A stretch of 64,000 nucleotides of DNA, taken from Sphingomonas sp. IC-11. GTDB lineage: Bacteria; Pseudomonadota; Alphaproteobacteria; Sphingomonadales; Sphingomonadaceae. Made by a program: the position numbers and the translations under genes. Below, one piece after another: positions 9,515-18,234 of the stretch (position 1 is its first letter; every line of letters starts with the position of its first letter). Location: positions 1,202,164-1,266,163 of the forward strand of contig NZ_JAJNDU010000001.1 of assembly GCF_021043365.1 (NCBI RefSeq). Reading direction: 5' to 3'. The notes beneath the pieces were generated by a model. It was not told the DNA's origin. It did no database searches and was given only the letters and a program-made list of their open reading frames with translations.

Positions 9515-10132
9515 TTATTTCGCTAGCGGGGCGTCGGTACTTGCGCTCGGCCGATGTCCCATCTTCGCGCGTGCAGCCCCGCGTTCGGATTGGTCGATGC
9601 GGCCGTCGCGATTGGTATCAACCCGGTCGAACATCGCGGTGGCAGCGGCAATCACCTCCGTCTTCGTCAGGACTCCGTCCCGGTTGGTATCAGCCCGCAT
9701 CATCATTCCCATGCCGTGCTCACCGCGGCCACCCTGATGCGCCATGCGACCGCGGCGATGCTCCCCGCGCTTGCCTCGGAGGTCTTGGCGCTCCGCTTGA
9801 TCAAGGCGACCATCGCGGTTGGCGTCAGCAAGTTCGAAGCGCTTCAGCGCCCGCTCACGAAACTGCTGCTGCGTCATCTCCGGCGCGTTTGCTCCACCAC
9901 GGCCCCGTCGCTCGTCCGCGGAGATCTTGCCGTCGCGATTTTTGTCCATGCGCGCGAACATCGCATCTGCGGCCGCGCTCGCTTCCGCACGAGTGACAAT
10001 GCCATCTCTGTTGGTGTCTGCCTTGGCTGGCCCACGTGCTGAAATGGTACCCGGCTGGGGCACGTTCTGTGCAACCGCCACCCCGGCAAGGGTTGTGGCG
10101 CTAAGCGCGGCGGCGATGATGAAGCGTTTCAT
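9515..10132 (-). CDS. secreted EF-hand repeat protein
   Basis: A 205-residue protein with a Sec signal peptide (MKRFIIAAALSATTLAGVAVA, cleavage before QNV) and five canonical calcium-loop sequences: DTNRDGIVTRAE, DKNRDGKISADE, DANRDGRLDQAE, DTNRDGVLTKTE and DTNRDGRIDQSE. Between the third and fourth loops lies a basic, His/Gly/Met-rich linker (RGKRGEHRRGRMAHQGG, GEHGMGMMM). It should bind calcium in the periplasm. No enzyme domain is present. It lies directly upstream of the two-component pair on the same strand, with no terminator evident in the 59-base gap, which suggests shared transcription. Confidence 0.88.
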   Translation of the reverse strand: MKRFIIAAALSATTLAGVAVAQNVPQPGTISARGPAKADTNRDGIVTRAEASAAADAMFARMDKNRDGKISADERRGRGGANAPEMTQQQFRERALKRFELADANRDGRLDQAERQDLRGKRGEHRRGRMAHQGGRGEHGMGMMMRADTNRDGVLTKTEVIAAATAMFDRVDTNRDGRIDQSERGAARAKMGHRPSASTDAPLAK

Positions 10133-10307
10133 TAACTACAGGTCCTTTGTCTGAACGGAGCAGATGTCCGTCGATGAGGCCCGATATGAAACCACTCTGT
10201 CGCACGACTGTGCCGTGCCGCATACAAACTGTCGCAACTTGTCGCGCCCAAGTCGGCCCTGGGAGGCGGGACAAGAGGGTCGCGACTGCGCGCGAACCCT
10301 CACCCGT

Positions 10308-11089
10308 TTAGGCAAACACGGCAACCGACTGCATCTGTTCCGCCACCATCTCACCCGCGCTATTCCAGATCCCCATCTGTTGCGATGAGCTTCCGGATCG
10401 GGCGTAGTCAGCGTTTGATCGTAACAGCCACCATCCGTCCTGCGTGCTAGGTGTCGGGCCGAGCACGTTGAGAATCCACGTCATTGAGCTCATCGGGACG
10501 TTCCGGCCGAGCAGACGCAGAGCTGCTGGGGGCAAGCAATCGCCCACCGCGATCAGCTCTACCATCGGGTCGATACCCTCACGCTCATTAAGGCGTGTCC
10601 AACGCAGCCACTCGGCCGGCTGCAGATTGGGACCTTCCCGGCGATCAAGGAACTCGAAGTTTTGGGTGAAGGCTACATGGGCATTGCCCTTGAAGGTTTT
10701 TTCCCCCGCACCCGGACGTGGGAAGTCCGGCACAGTGGTGGTGGCGTAATCGACTTCGCTGTCGATTGCGCGCATGAAGACGAAAGTACAACGCAGCCCA
10801 AGGCCGGCTTCGCTTTCTATGTCTGCCTGAATGAATGCCGCGTTTTTCCCACGCCTCAGTCGGTGGGTCGTTACCAGGATGGGACCGGCGAGTGGGCCAA
10901 TGAAGCTGACCTGCGCGGACCTAAGTGGCGGTAGATCGACATCGGACTGCATCGCGCAATGAAGCGCCACTGCCGCTGACATTCCACCATAGGCCGTGCG
11001 GCCTTGCAGCCAGCTTTCCGGTATCTCGCCGCGCCACCCGGTGCCATCGGCCACTGGCACCAAATTGTCCAAAATCGTCTTCAGGCTTG

Positions 11090-11093
<4 letters not shown>
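10308..11093 (-). CDS. acyl-CoA thioesterase, TesB-like double hotdog
   Basis: A 261-residue protein with two hotdog halves: an N-terminal half around GRTAYGGMSAAVALHCAM and a C-terminal half ending SNADYARSGSSSQQMGIW. It belongs to the acyl-CoA thioesterase-like (4HBT_3/TesB-type) group that hydrolyses acyl-CoA to free acid and CoA. Its ATG overlaps the stop of the CoA-ligase gene by four bases (ATGA at 11090-11093), so the ligase and thioesterase are coupled, an opposing pair that could balance CoA within one pathway. Substrate unknown. The gap to the EF-hand gene (10133-10307) shows no convincing gene. Confidence 0.82.
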
Positions 11094-12634
<1,541 letters not shown>

Positions 12635-12699
12635 GCGACGTCGCTAGCGGCAGGCTCTTCCGAATGCCATACGCGACATTCAAATTCATGGAGGGTGAT

Positions 12700-13485
12700 A
12701 TGCAGGGAGGGGTTGCGATCGTAACCGGTGGCGGAACCGGGATCGGTGCCGCGGTGGTCCGCCGGCTTGCAGCGCGCGGTGTGCGATGCGTCATTAACTA
12801 CGCACATAGCCGCGACGAAGCGGAGGCACTGGCGCGCGAACTCGCGAACGGCTCCATCGCGGTTCAGGCCGATATCGCTGACGACGCGGAGTGCAGGAAA
12901 CTTGCGGAGGCGGCCCAGGAGACGTTCGGGCGCATCGACTTTCTGGTGAACAATGCAGGCCGAACCAAGCACGTTGTTCATGAGGATCTGCATGGCCTCG
13001 ATGCGGAAGATTTTGTCGATATCTACAGGCTGAACACCATTGCCGCCTTTCAGATGGTACGGGCGTGCGTGCCGGCCATGCAGGAAGGTCCAATGAGCGC
13101 CGTTGTGAATGTGGCCTCTATTGCCGGTCTTCATGGGGTCGGCTCGTCCATCGCCTATGCTGCGTCCAAAGGGGCGCTGATCACCATGACGCAAAGTCTG
13201 GCGCGCGTTCTTGCCCCAGCTATCCGTGTTAACGCCGTAGCGCCTGGTTACGTCGGAACAGGATGGTTCGAGAAAGCTTTAGGCCAGGAAGGAAAGGCCA
13301 AGCTGGACCAGACGATCGTCCGCCGCACGCCGATGGCAATGGCACCGCAGGCGGAGGATATTGCCGGGCCGATCCAAATGTTGCTGGAACCCGCAGGCAA
13401 GGCGATCACTGGAGAGGTCCTGCGGGTAGATGCCGGATTCCATCTGGATACCGGTGGAAGCCGACGACCTGGACGTGAAGGTTGA
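12700..13485 (+). CDS. SDR family oxidoreductase
   Basis: A 261-residue short-chain dehydrogenase. It has the NAD(P) site TGGGTGIG, the structural NNAG, catalytic Ser in VNVASIAG and YAASK with the Tyr-Lys pair. It probably reduces or oxidises a hydroxy/keto group, for instance 3-ketoacyl-CoA. ATG 12700 is chosen because GGAGGG lies just upstream (12690-12695); in-frame ATGs at 12664 and 12688 would add residues not usual for the family. A strong bidirectional terminator follows. The C-terminal tail after the usual DAGFHLDTGG is a short basic extension. Confidence 0.88.
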   Translation: MQGGVAIVTGGGTGIGAAVVRRLAARGVRCVINYAHSRDEAEALARELANGSIAVQADIADDAECRKLAEAAQETFGRIDFLVNNAGRTKHVVHEDLHGLDAEDFVDIYRLNTIAAFQMVRACVPAMQEGPMSAVVNVASIAGLHGVGSSIAYAASKGALITMTQSLARVLAPAIRVNAVAPGYVGTGWFEKALGQEGKAKLDQTIVRRTPMAMAPQAEDIAGPIQMLLEPAGKAITGEVLRVDAGFHLDTGGSRRPGREG

Positions 13486-13537
13486 ACAAGAGGCGAGGGC
13501 CGAAACTCACACGAAGGCAGGCGTGATCCACTGACGA

Positions 13538-13571
13538 TGACCGCATCTCTGGCGTTAAGGAGATGCGGTCA
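13538..13571. terminator. bidirectional stem-loop between convergent SDR and GST genes
   Basis: TGACCGCATCTC (13538-13549) and GAGATGCGGTCA (13560-13571) form a perfect 12-bp stem with a 10-base loop, placed centrally in the gap between two convergent genes. There is no long T tract on either side, so termination strength is uncertain, but position and perfection argue for a shared terminator. Confidence 0.7.
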
Positions 13572-13593
13572 CCCTCCAGCTAGATCGCAATGC

Positions 13594-14292
13594 TTAGCGT
13601 CCAGTTTTCGCCGTCTGTCCGAACAGCACCTTCTTTGCCTCGTCGCTCATCGGCGATGGTTGCGGCTGGACCTCCTTGCCCTTGGCGTAGGCTCGTTCGG
13701 TCGCAGGCCGTGCTTTGATGTCGGCATGCCAACGAGCCACATTCGGAAAGTCGGCAAGGTCTTGCCCTTGCGCTTCGGGCAGGATCCAAGGATAGCTGGC
13801 CATGTCGGCAATGGAATATCGTTCCCCCGCCACGTACGGCCGGTCGGCCAATCGCCGATCAAGCACCCCATAAAGGCGATTGGTTTCCTTCAGATAGCGT
13901 TCGATCGCGTAAGGCACCTTCTCCGGCGCATAATTCCGGAAATGGTGGTTCTGTCCGAGCATGGGGCCCAGACCGCCCATTTGCCACATCAGCCACTGGT
14001 TCACTTCGGCACGGGCACGCACATCGCCGCCACCGAACAGCCCGGTTTTTTCGGCGAGGTACAGCAGTATCGCGCCTGACTCGAAGACGGATACCGGGGC
14101 GCGCCCGTCGACGGGCGAATGATCAACGATGGCGGGCATACGGTTGTTCGGAGCGATCTTCAGGAAGTCTGCCTGGAATTGCTCACCAGTGCCGATGTTC
14201 ACTGGTTTGATGGTATAATCGAGGCCAGTTTCCTCAAGAAAAAGCGTGATCTTGTGACCATTCGGCGTGGGCCAATAATATAGATCGATCAT
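13594..14292 (-). CDS. glutathione S-transferase family protein (YfcG/Ure2p-like)
   Basis: A 232-residue GST with the thioredoxin-like N-domain starting MIDLYYWPTPNGHKITLFLEE, the cis-proline/glutathione motif NNRMPAIVD and the SGAILLYLAEKTG helix, then an all-helical C-domain. TPNGHK near residue 10 is typical of the YfcG/nucleophile-Asn group, which has disulfide-bond reductase and GSH-conjugation activity. The ATG at 14290-14292 follows GGAGGG. It may detoxify an electrophilic intermediate of the surrounding catabolic pathway (inference). Confidence 0.88.
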   Translation of the reverse strand: MIDLYYWPTPNGHKITLFLEETGLDYTIKPVNIGTGEQFQADFLKIAPNNRMPAIVDHSPVDGRAPVSVFESGAILLYLAEKTGLFGGGDVRARAEVNQWLMWQMGGLGPMLGQNHHFRNYAPEKVPYAIERYLKETNRLYGVLDRRLADRPYVAGERYSIADMASYPWILPEAQGQDLADFPNVARWHADIKARPATERAYAKGKEVQPQPSPMSDEAKKVLFGQTAKTGR

Positions 14293-14337
14293 GCGTCCCT
14301 CCTTCACGTCTCGCAACAGATGGTCGGGCATGGTTTG

Positions 14338-15546
14338 TCAGGCAAGCTGTCTTCGCTGATGACCGACGCCAAACAAGAAGATGCAAAAAGTAATGCAACA
14401 CAGCGAGGAGGCGAGGATAAAGGCGCTGCCTGGCTGCCCTCGTTCCGCTCCGAACGCCAAAGCCTGAGTCATTGCCAGCGGGCCGACAATCGCAGCGACG
14501 CTCGCTAGGCTGGCCATTCCGCCCTGAAGCGCCCCCTGGTTCGAAACGTCGACGCGAGAGGACAAGAGCGCGTTGACTGACGGGAAAACGAGGCCGGTGA
14601 GCGCTCCCGCGCCGATCAGAGTGTATATCTGCCAGCCCTGGCGCGCGAAAACGTATCCGCCAAATACAAGTGCGCCGCTGACCAACCCGATTAGCACGGT
14701 GCGCTCTTCTCCGAAATGCTTGATGGCCGGACGGATCAGGGCGACCTGGGCGAACATCATTGCCAGCCCGCTGGCGGCGAGCGACCAGCCGACCGCTTTC
14801 GCGTCCCAGCCAAGTGCAATTTCGGCAAAGAAAGTCCAGGTGGAGGGGTAAACCATATGAGCGATTTGCCAGACAAGTGCGCCCGCGAGCAGGGCGGCGG
14901 CTCCCCGGCTCTGGAACAGTGGAGCAAAGGCGCCGATGGCGTTGGCACGCTTCCAATCAAAGGGGCGACGACGCTCTTCCGGCAGGGTTTCCGGCATGAA
15001 CGCCACAATCAGGCCCATGTTGAAAAACGCCAATGAGGCGGCGGCCAAAAACGGCGCTCGCGAGCCGAAATCCGCCAACAGTCCGCCGATCGCCGGACCG
15101 AGGATAAAGCCTCCTCCGAATGCGGCGCCCAGCAGCCCAAATGCAGCGCCGCGCTTTTCGGGCGGAGTGACGTCAGCGATCACCGCATTCGCCGGCCCGT
15201 ACGTCGCCCCTGCGATGCCAGCGATCGCGCGCCCCGCAAATAGCCAGTTGAGCGAAGGTGCGGCCGCCATGAGGGCATAGTCTATGCCGAAGCAACCCAA
15301 GCTGGCGAGCAATACACGCCGCCTACCAAATCTGTCCGAAAGACTCCCGATCACCGGCCCGGCGAAGAAGTGCGTGACCGCATAAACGGCCAACATGTAG
15401 CCGCCGATCCTAGAGGCGTCCGCAAGGGATATTTTCCCGAGCTCAACGATCAGTGAGGGCAGTACCGGCAATACGATCCCGAAGCCTATCGAGTCGATCA
15501 GCATGGCAATAACAGCCACCGGGACGGCTCGGTGTTCGAATCGCAT
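14338..15546 (-). CDS. MFS transporter, TetA-like drug:H+ antiporter family
   Basis: A 402-residue, 12-helix major facilitator. It has an early MLIDSIGFGIVLPVLPSLI and the motif-A loop GSLSDRFGRRRVLL between helices 2 and 3, followed by AGATYGPANAVIADVTPPE (antiporter-type motif C region). These place it with the Tet/DHA1 group of drug:proton antiporters. In this setting it may export a toxic substrate or intermediate. It lies upstream of the GST gene (45-base gap, same strand), and divergent from an ACAD gene with a clear dyad in the shared promoter region. Confidence 0.88.
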   Translation of the reverse strand: MRFEHRAVPVAVIAMLIDSIGFGIVLPVLPSLIVELGKISLADASRIGGYMLAVYAVTHFFAGPVIGSLSDRFGRRRVLLASLGCFGIDYALMAAAPSLNWLFAGRAIAGIAGATYGPANAVIADVTPPEKRGAAFGLLGAAFGGGFILGPAIGGLLADFGSRAPFLAAASLAFFNMGLIVAFMPETLPEERRRPFDWKRANAIGAFAPLFQSRGAAALLAGALVWQIAHMVYPSTWTFFAEIALGWDAKAVGWSLAASGLAMMFAQVALIRPAIKHFGEERTVLIGLVSGALVFGGYVFARQGWQIYTLIGAGALTGLVFPSVNALLSSRVDVSNQGALQGGMASLASVAAIVGPLAMTQALAFGAERGQPGSAFILASSLCCITFCIFLFGVGHQRRQLA

Positions 15547-15602
15547 CGCTCTGGCGCTCCCATGGTTCCACTAGCCGAGCAGGCTTACCTTGTCCCTTTG
15601 CT

Positions 15603-15621
15603 TGGCACGTAAAACGTGCCA
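15603..15621. promoter_or_regulatory. perfect dyad (putative operator) in MFS/ACAD divergent promoter
   Basis: TGGCACGT, AAA, ACGTGCCA: a perfect inverted repeat with 8-bp arms and a 3-base centre, located 57 bases upstream of the MFS start and 49 bases upstream of the ACAD start. This size and symmetry suit a homodimeric helix-turn-helix repressor. The regulator is not known; the tandem TetR protein at 22.9-24.2 kb is the nearest local candidate. Confidence 0.55.
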
Positions 15622-15669
15622 TGTCTCGACCATACCCGATCTTCAGAATGGGCTCCGGAGAACCGATTA

Positions 15670-16890
15670 ATGGCAAGTGCCGCCGAACTAGACCGTCCGA
15701 CCGACTCGCTCGATAGTTTCCGCCTGGAAGCGCGCGCTTGGTTGGAGGCCAATTTTCCGCAAAGTCTTCGCGGCAAGGACAACGCTATGTCCGCGGTGGA
15801 CGGGCCGACGGATGAAACTCCGGAGCAGAAGGCTTGGCGCGAAGCGATGGGCGAAAAGGGCTGGGGAGTGCCGACCTGGCCGAGCGAGTACGGCGGCGGC
15901 GGGCTGACGCGTGAGCAGGCGCGGGTGCTTGGCGAAGAGATGATGCGCATCGGGGCTTGGAACCCGATCGGCGGCATGGGCGTGATGATGTTCGGTCCGA
16001 CGCTCCTCGAATATGGCAGCGAAGAACAGAAGCGGCAGCATATTCCTGGCATCGTTCGCGGTGAGGTGCGCTGGTGTCAGGGTTATTCCGAGCCGGGCGC
16101 AGGTTCGGACTTGGCAAGCCTCCAGACTTTCGCGGAGGACAAGGGCGATCATTATATCGTCAACGGCCAGAAGACCTGGACCTCGGGCGGGCAATGGGCC
16201 GACAAGTGCTTCGCGCTCGTTCGTACCGACAAGACCCAGAAGCACGCTGGCATCAGCTTCCTCCTGATTGATATGGACGCGGAGGGCGTTGAAACTCGGC
16301 CGATTAAGCTTATTTCCGGCGCGTCTCCCTTTTGCGAGACGTTCTTCACCAACGTGAAGGTGCCGAAAGAAAATCTGGTTGGTCGTGAAGGTCAGGGCTG
16401 GGAGATCGGCACTCGCCTGTTGCAGCACGAGCGCAACTCGCTCTCCGGCGGCGGCGGCTCGCAGGGTCGCATGAATCAAGGTGAGCAGATTCCGGCGATT
16501 GCCAAAAAGTATCGTGAAGTTGATGCCAAAGGCAGGCTCGCCGATAGCGATTTGCGCACGCGCATCATCAAGCATGAGATGGATCAGCGCGCTTTTGCGC
16601 TGACCCTCCGCCGCGCGGCGTTGGAGGCCAAAGGCAATGCTGGCCCATCTGCGGCAACCAGCGTCATGAAAAACGTTGGAGCTCGCATCACCCAGGATCG
16701 TGCCGAGCTGGCCATTGAAATCATGGGCATGCAAGGTCTTGGCTGGGAAGGGGAGGGCTTCAGCCAGGAAGAGCTTGCCCAGACCCGTACCTGGCTGTGG
16801 GGCAAGGCGGTCTCGATCTACGGCGGTTCGTCCGAGATCCAGAACAACGTGATCGCGAAACGCATCCTCGGAATGCTCGATCACCAGTGA
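15670..16890 (+). CDS. acyl-CoA dehydrogenase, long subunit of a heteromer-type pair
   Basis: A 406-residue flavoprotein. The FAD/substrate motif region is RWCQGYSEPGAGSDLASLQT, with WTSGGQWAD following. The C-terminal loop reads YGGSSEIQ (384-391): Gly stands where MCAD-type enzymes have the catalytic Glu. This form, paired with a shorter partner directly downstream, is typical of the alpha2-beta2 ACADs of sterol side-chain degradation (FadE26/27, ChsE1/E2-like), as well as of other pathways. It introduces an alpha-beta double bond in an acyl-CoA. ATG 15670 is preferred over the upstream in-frame ATG at 15616. Confidence 0.88.
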   Translation: MASAAELDRPTDSLDSFRLEARAWLEANFPQSLRGKDNAMSAVDGPTDETPEQKAWREAMGEKGWGVPTWPSEYGGGGLTREQARVLGEEMMRIGAWNPIGGMGVMMFGPTLLEYGSEEQKRQHIPGIVRGEVRWCQGYSEPGAGSDLASLQTFAEDKGDHYIVNGQKTWTSGGQWADKCFALVRTDKTQKHAGISFLLIDMDAEGVETRPIKLISGASPFCETFFTNVKVPKENLVGREGQGWEIGTRLLQHERNSLSGGGGSQGRMNQGEQIPAIAKKYREVDAKGRLADSDLRTRIIKHEMDQRAFALTLRRAALEAKGNAGPSAATSVMKNVGARITQDRAELAIEIMGMQGLGWEGEGFSQEELAQTRTWLWGKAVSIYGGSSEIQNNVIAKRILGMLDHQ

Positions 16891-16934
16891 GTTCGGTTAG
16901 GCGCGGGAAGACACGCGTCGGAGAGGGCCGGGTC

Positions 16935-16963
16935 GAGGAGGAGTGCGCCAGATACTCCTCCTC
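16935..16963. other. intercistronic stem-loop between paired ACAD genes
   Basis: GAGGAGGAGT (16935-16944) and ACTCCTCCTC (16954-16963) give a perfect 10-bp stem with a 9-base loop, within the 105-base gap between two ACAD genes expected to be co-transcribed. No T run follows, so it is more likely an mRNA processing or stability element, or a partial attenuator. Confidence 0.5.
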
Positions 16964-16995
16964 CCCGGCAAGTCCTTTGAGTGGGGTTTGAAGAC

Positions 16996-18060
16996 ATGGC
17001 GGTGTTGAACGACGAACAGGTGATGTTGCGGGACATGGCTCGCGAGTGGGCGGACAATGAGTCCCCCGTCTCTGCCTTCCGCAAGTTGCGCGACGCAGCC
17101 CCTGCCAAGGGGTTTGACGCGGAGGCTTGGACGACGATCGGTCAGATGGGCTGGGCCGGCGTGGTTATCCCTGAGGAGTTTGGCGGATCAGCCTTTGGTT
17201 ATCTTTCCTTGGGGCTGGTGGTTGAGCAGCTCGGCCGGAACCTTGCGGTGTCACCGCTTGCCTCGACCGCTGTTGCGGCGAGCGCAATCGTGATGGGCAG
17301 CTCTGATGCTGCCAAGAACGAGTGGCTGGCCAAGCTTGCGTCCGGAGAGGCGGTCGCAACCCTGGCGATCGACGAGGCTCCGGTTCACGGTGGCCAAATC
17401 TCGGCGACCGTTTCGGCGGGCAAACTGACCGGCACGAAGCGCTTTGTGGCCGAGGGCGACGGCGCCGACGTCTTTGTCGTGGCGGCTGAGGATGGCTTGT
17501 ACCTACTCGCCAAGGGCGAGGGCGTATCGGTTTCCACGCGAAAGATGGTGGACAATCGCAGCCATGCGGATGTGACCTTTAATGGTGCGCCCGCGGAAAA
17601 GCTTGGCGGCACGGAGCTGACCCAATCGATTATTGATCGCGCGACGGCAGTCAGTGCTGCTGAAATGCTGGGAATGGCCGATAGTGCGTTCAATCAGACG
17701 CTCGACTACCTGAAGCAGCGTGTCCAATTCGGACAGGTCCTTTCCACTTTCCAGGCGCTGCAGCACCGCATGGCGAAGATGAAGACCGAGTTGGAGCTCA
17801 TGCGATCGGCGGTTGAAGGTGCGCTGGAAGCGATTGATGCCGGGCGCTCCGATGTCGATCAGGCCGTGAGCCTATCAAAGGCGATCGCAAATGACACGCT
17901 TCGGCTTGTCAGTCGCGAGATGGTCCAGCTTCACGGCGGCGTCGGCATGACTGATGAATATGATGCTGGTCTTTATCTGAAACGCGCAGCGACGCTCGAA
18001 ACCATGTGGGGTACGGCGTCCTACCATCGTGATCGTTTTGCGCGGCTCAATGGTTATTAA
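16996..18060 (+). CDS. acyl-CoA dehydrogenase, short subunit of a heteromer-type pair
   Basis: A 354-residue ACAD. It has the C-terminal signature QLHGGVGMTDEYDAGLYLKR and a final RDRFARLNGY, and lacks the usual xGTSEIQ loop. Proteins of this kind act as the partner of a longer ACAD such as the gene just upstream; together they bind FAD and acyl-CoA at shared interfaces. I use ATG 16996 (MAVLNDEQVMLRDMA) rather than GTG 16981, because the former gives the standard N-terminus. A strong intrinsic terminator follows, ending this transcription unit. Confidence 0.86.
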   Translation: MAVLNDEQVMLRDMAREWADNESPVSAFRKLRDAAPAKGFDAEAWTTIGQMGWAGVVIPEEFGGSAFGYLSLGLVVEQLGRNLAVSPLASTAVAASAIVMGSSDAAKNEWLAKLASGEAVATLAIDEAPVHGGQISATVSAGKLTGTKRFVAEGDGADVFVVAAEDGLYLLAKGEGVSVSTRKMVDNRSHADVTFNGAPAEKLGGTELTQSIIDRATAVSAAEMLGMADSAFNQTLDYLKQRVQFGQVLSTFQALQHRMAKMKTELELMRSAVEGALEAIDAGRSDVDQAVSLSKAIANDTLRLVSREMVQLHGGVGMTDEYDAGLYLKRAATLETMWGTASYHRDRFARLNGY

Positions 18061-18085
18061 TACGCGTTCCAAAATAAACGGTATG

Positions 18086-18121
18086 GCGGCGGCGGTCTCA
18101 TCTGACCGCCGCCGCTTTTTT
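18086..18121 (+). terminator. rho-independent terminator after the ACAD pair
   Basis: GCGGCGGCGGTC (18086-18097) pairs perfectly with GACCGCCGCCGC (18104-18115) around a 6-base loop, followed by six T residues (18116-18121). This is a textbook intrinsic terminator and separates the ACAD pair from the receptor gene. Confidence 0.93.
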
Positions 18122-18153
18122 ATTTCAACTCGGATATTCTCGTACTTTCCTGC

Positions 18154-18182
18154 TTGACGTGGCGGAACCCGCGTCGTCTATT
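18154..18182 (+). promoter_or_regulatory. predicted sigma-70-type promoter of the TonB receptor gene
   Basis: TTGACG (18154-18159) and TCTATT (18177-18182) are spaced by 17 bases, matching 5 of 6 and 4 of 6 consensus positions, and lie about 50 bases upstream of the receptor start, directly after the preceding terminator. Confidence 0.5.
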
Positions 18183-18234
18183 CGATGACTGGGTATGGCG
18201 CACATAGATGCCAACCAACATTGGGAGAGAAGGA

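Noticed and set aside
10164..10388. 74-residue plus-strand frame between the EF-hand and thioesterase genes
   Set aside because: No ribosome site, Cys/His/Arg-rich random composition, and it runs into the thioesterase gene.
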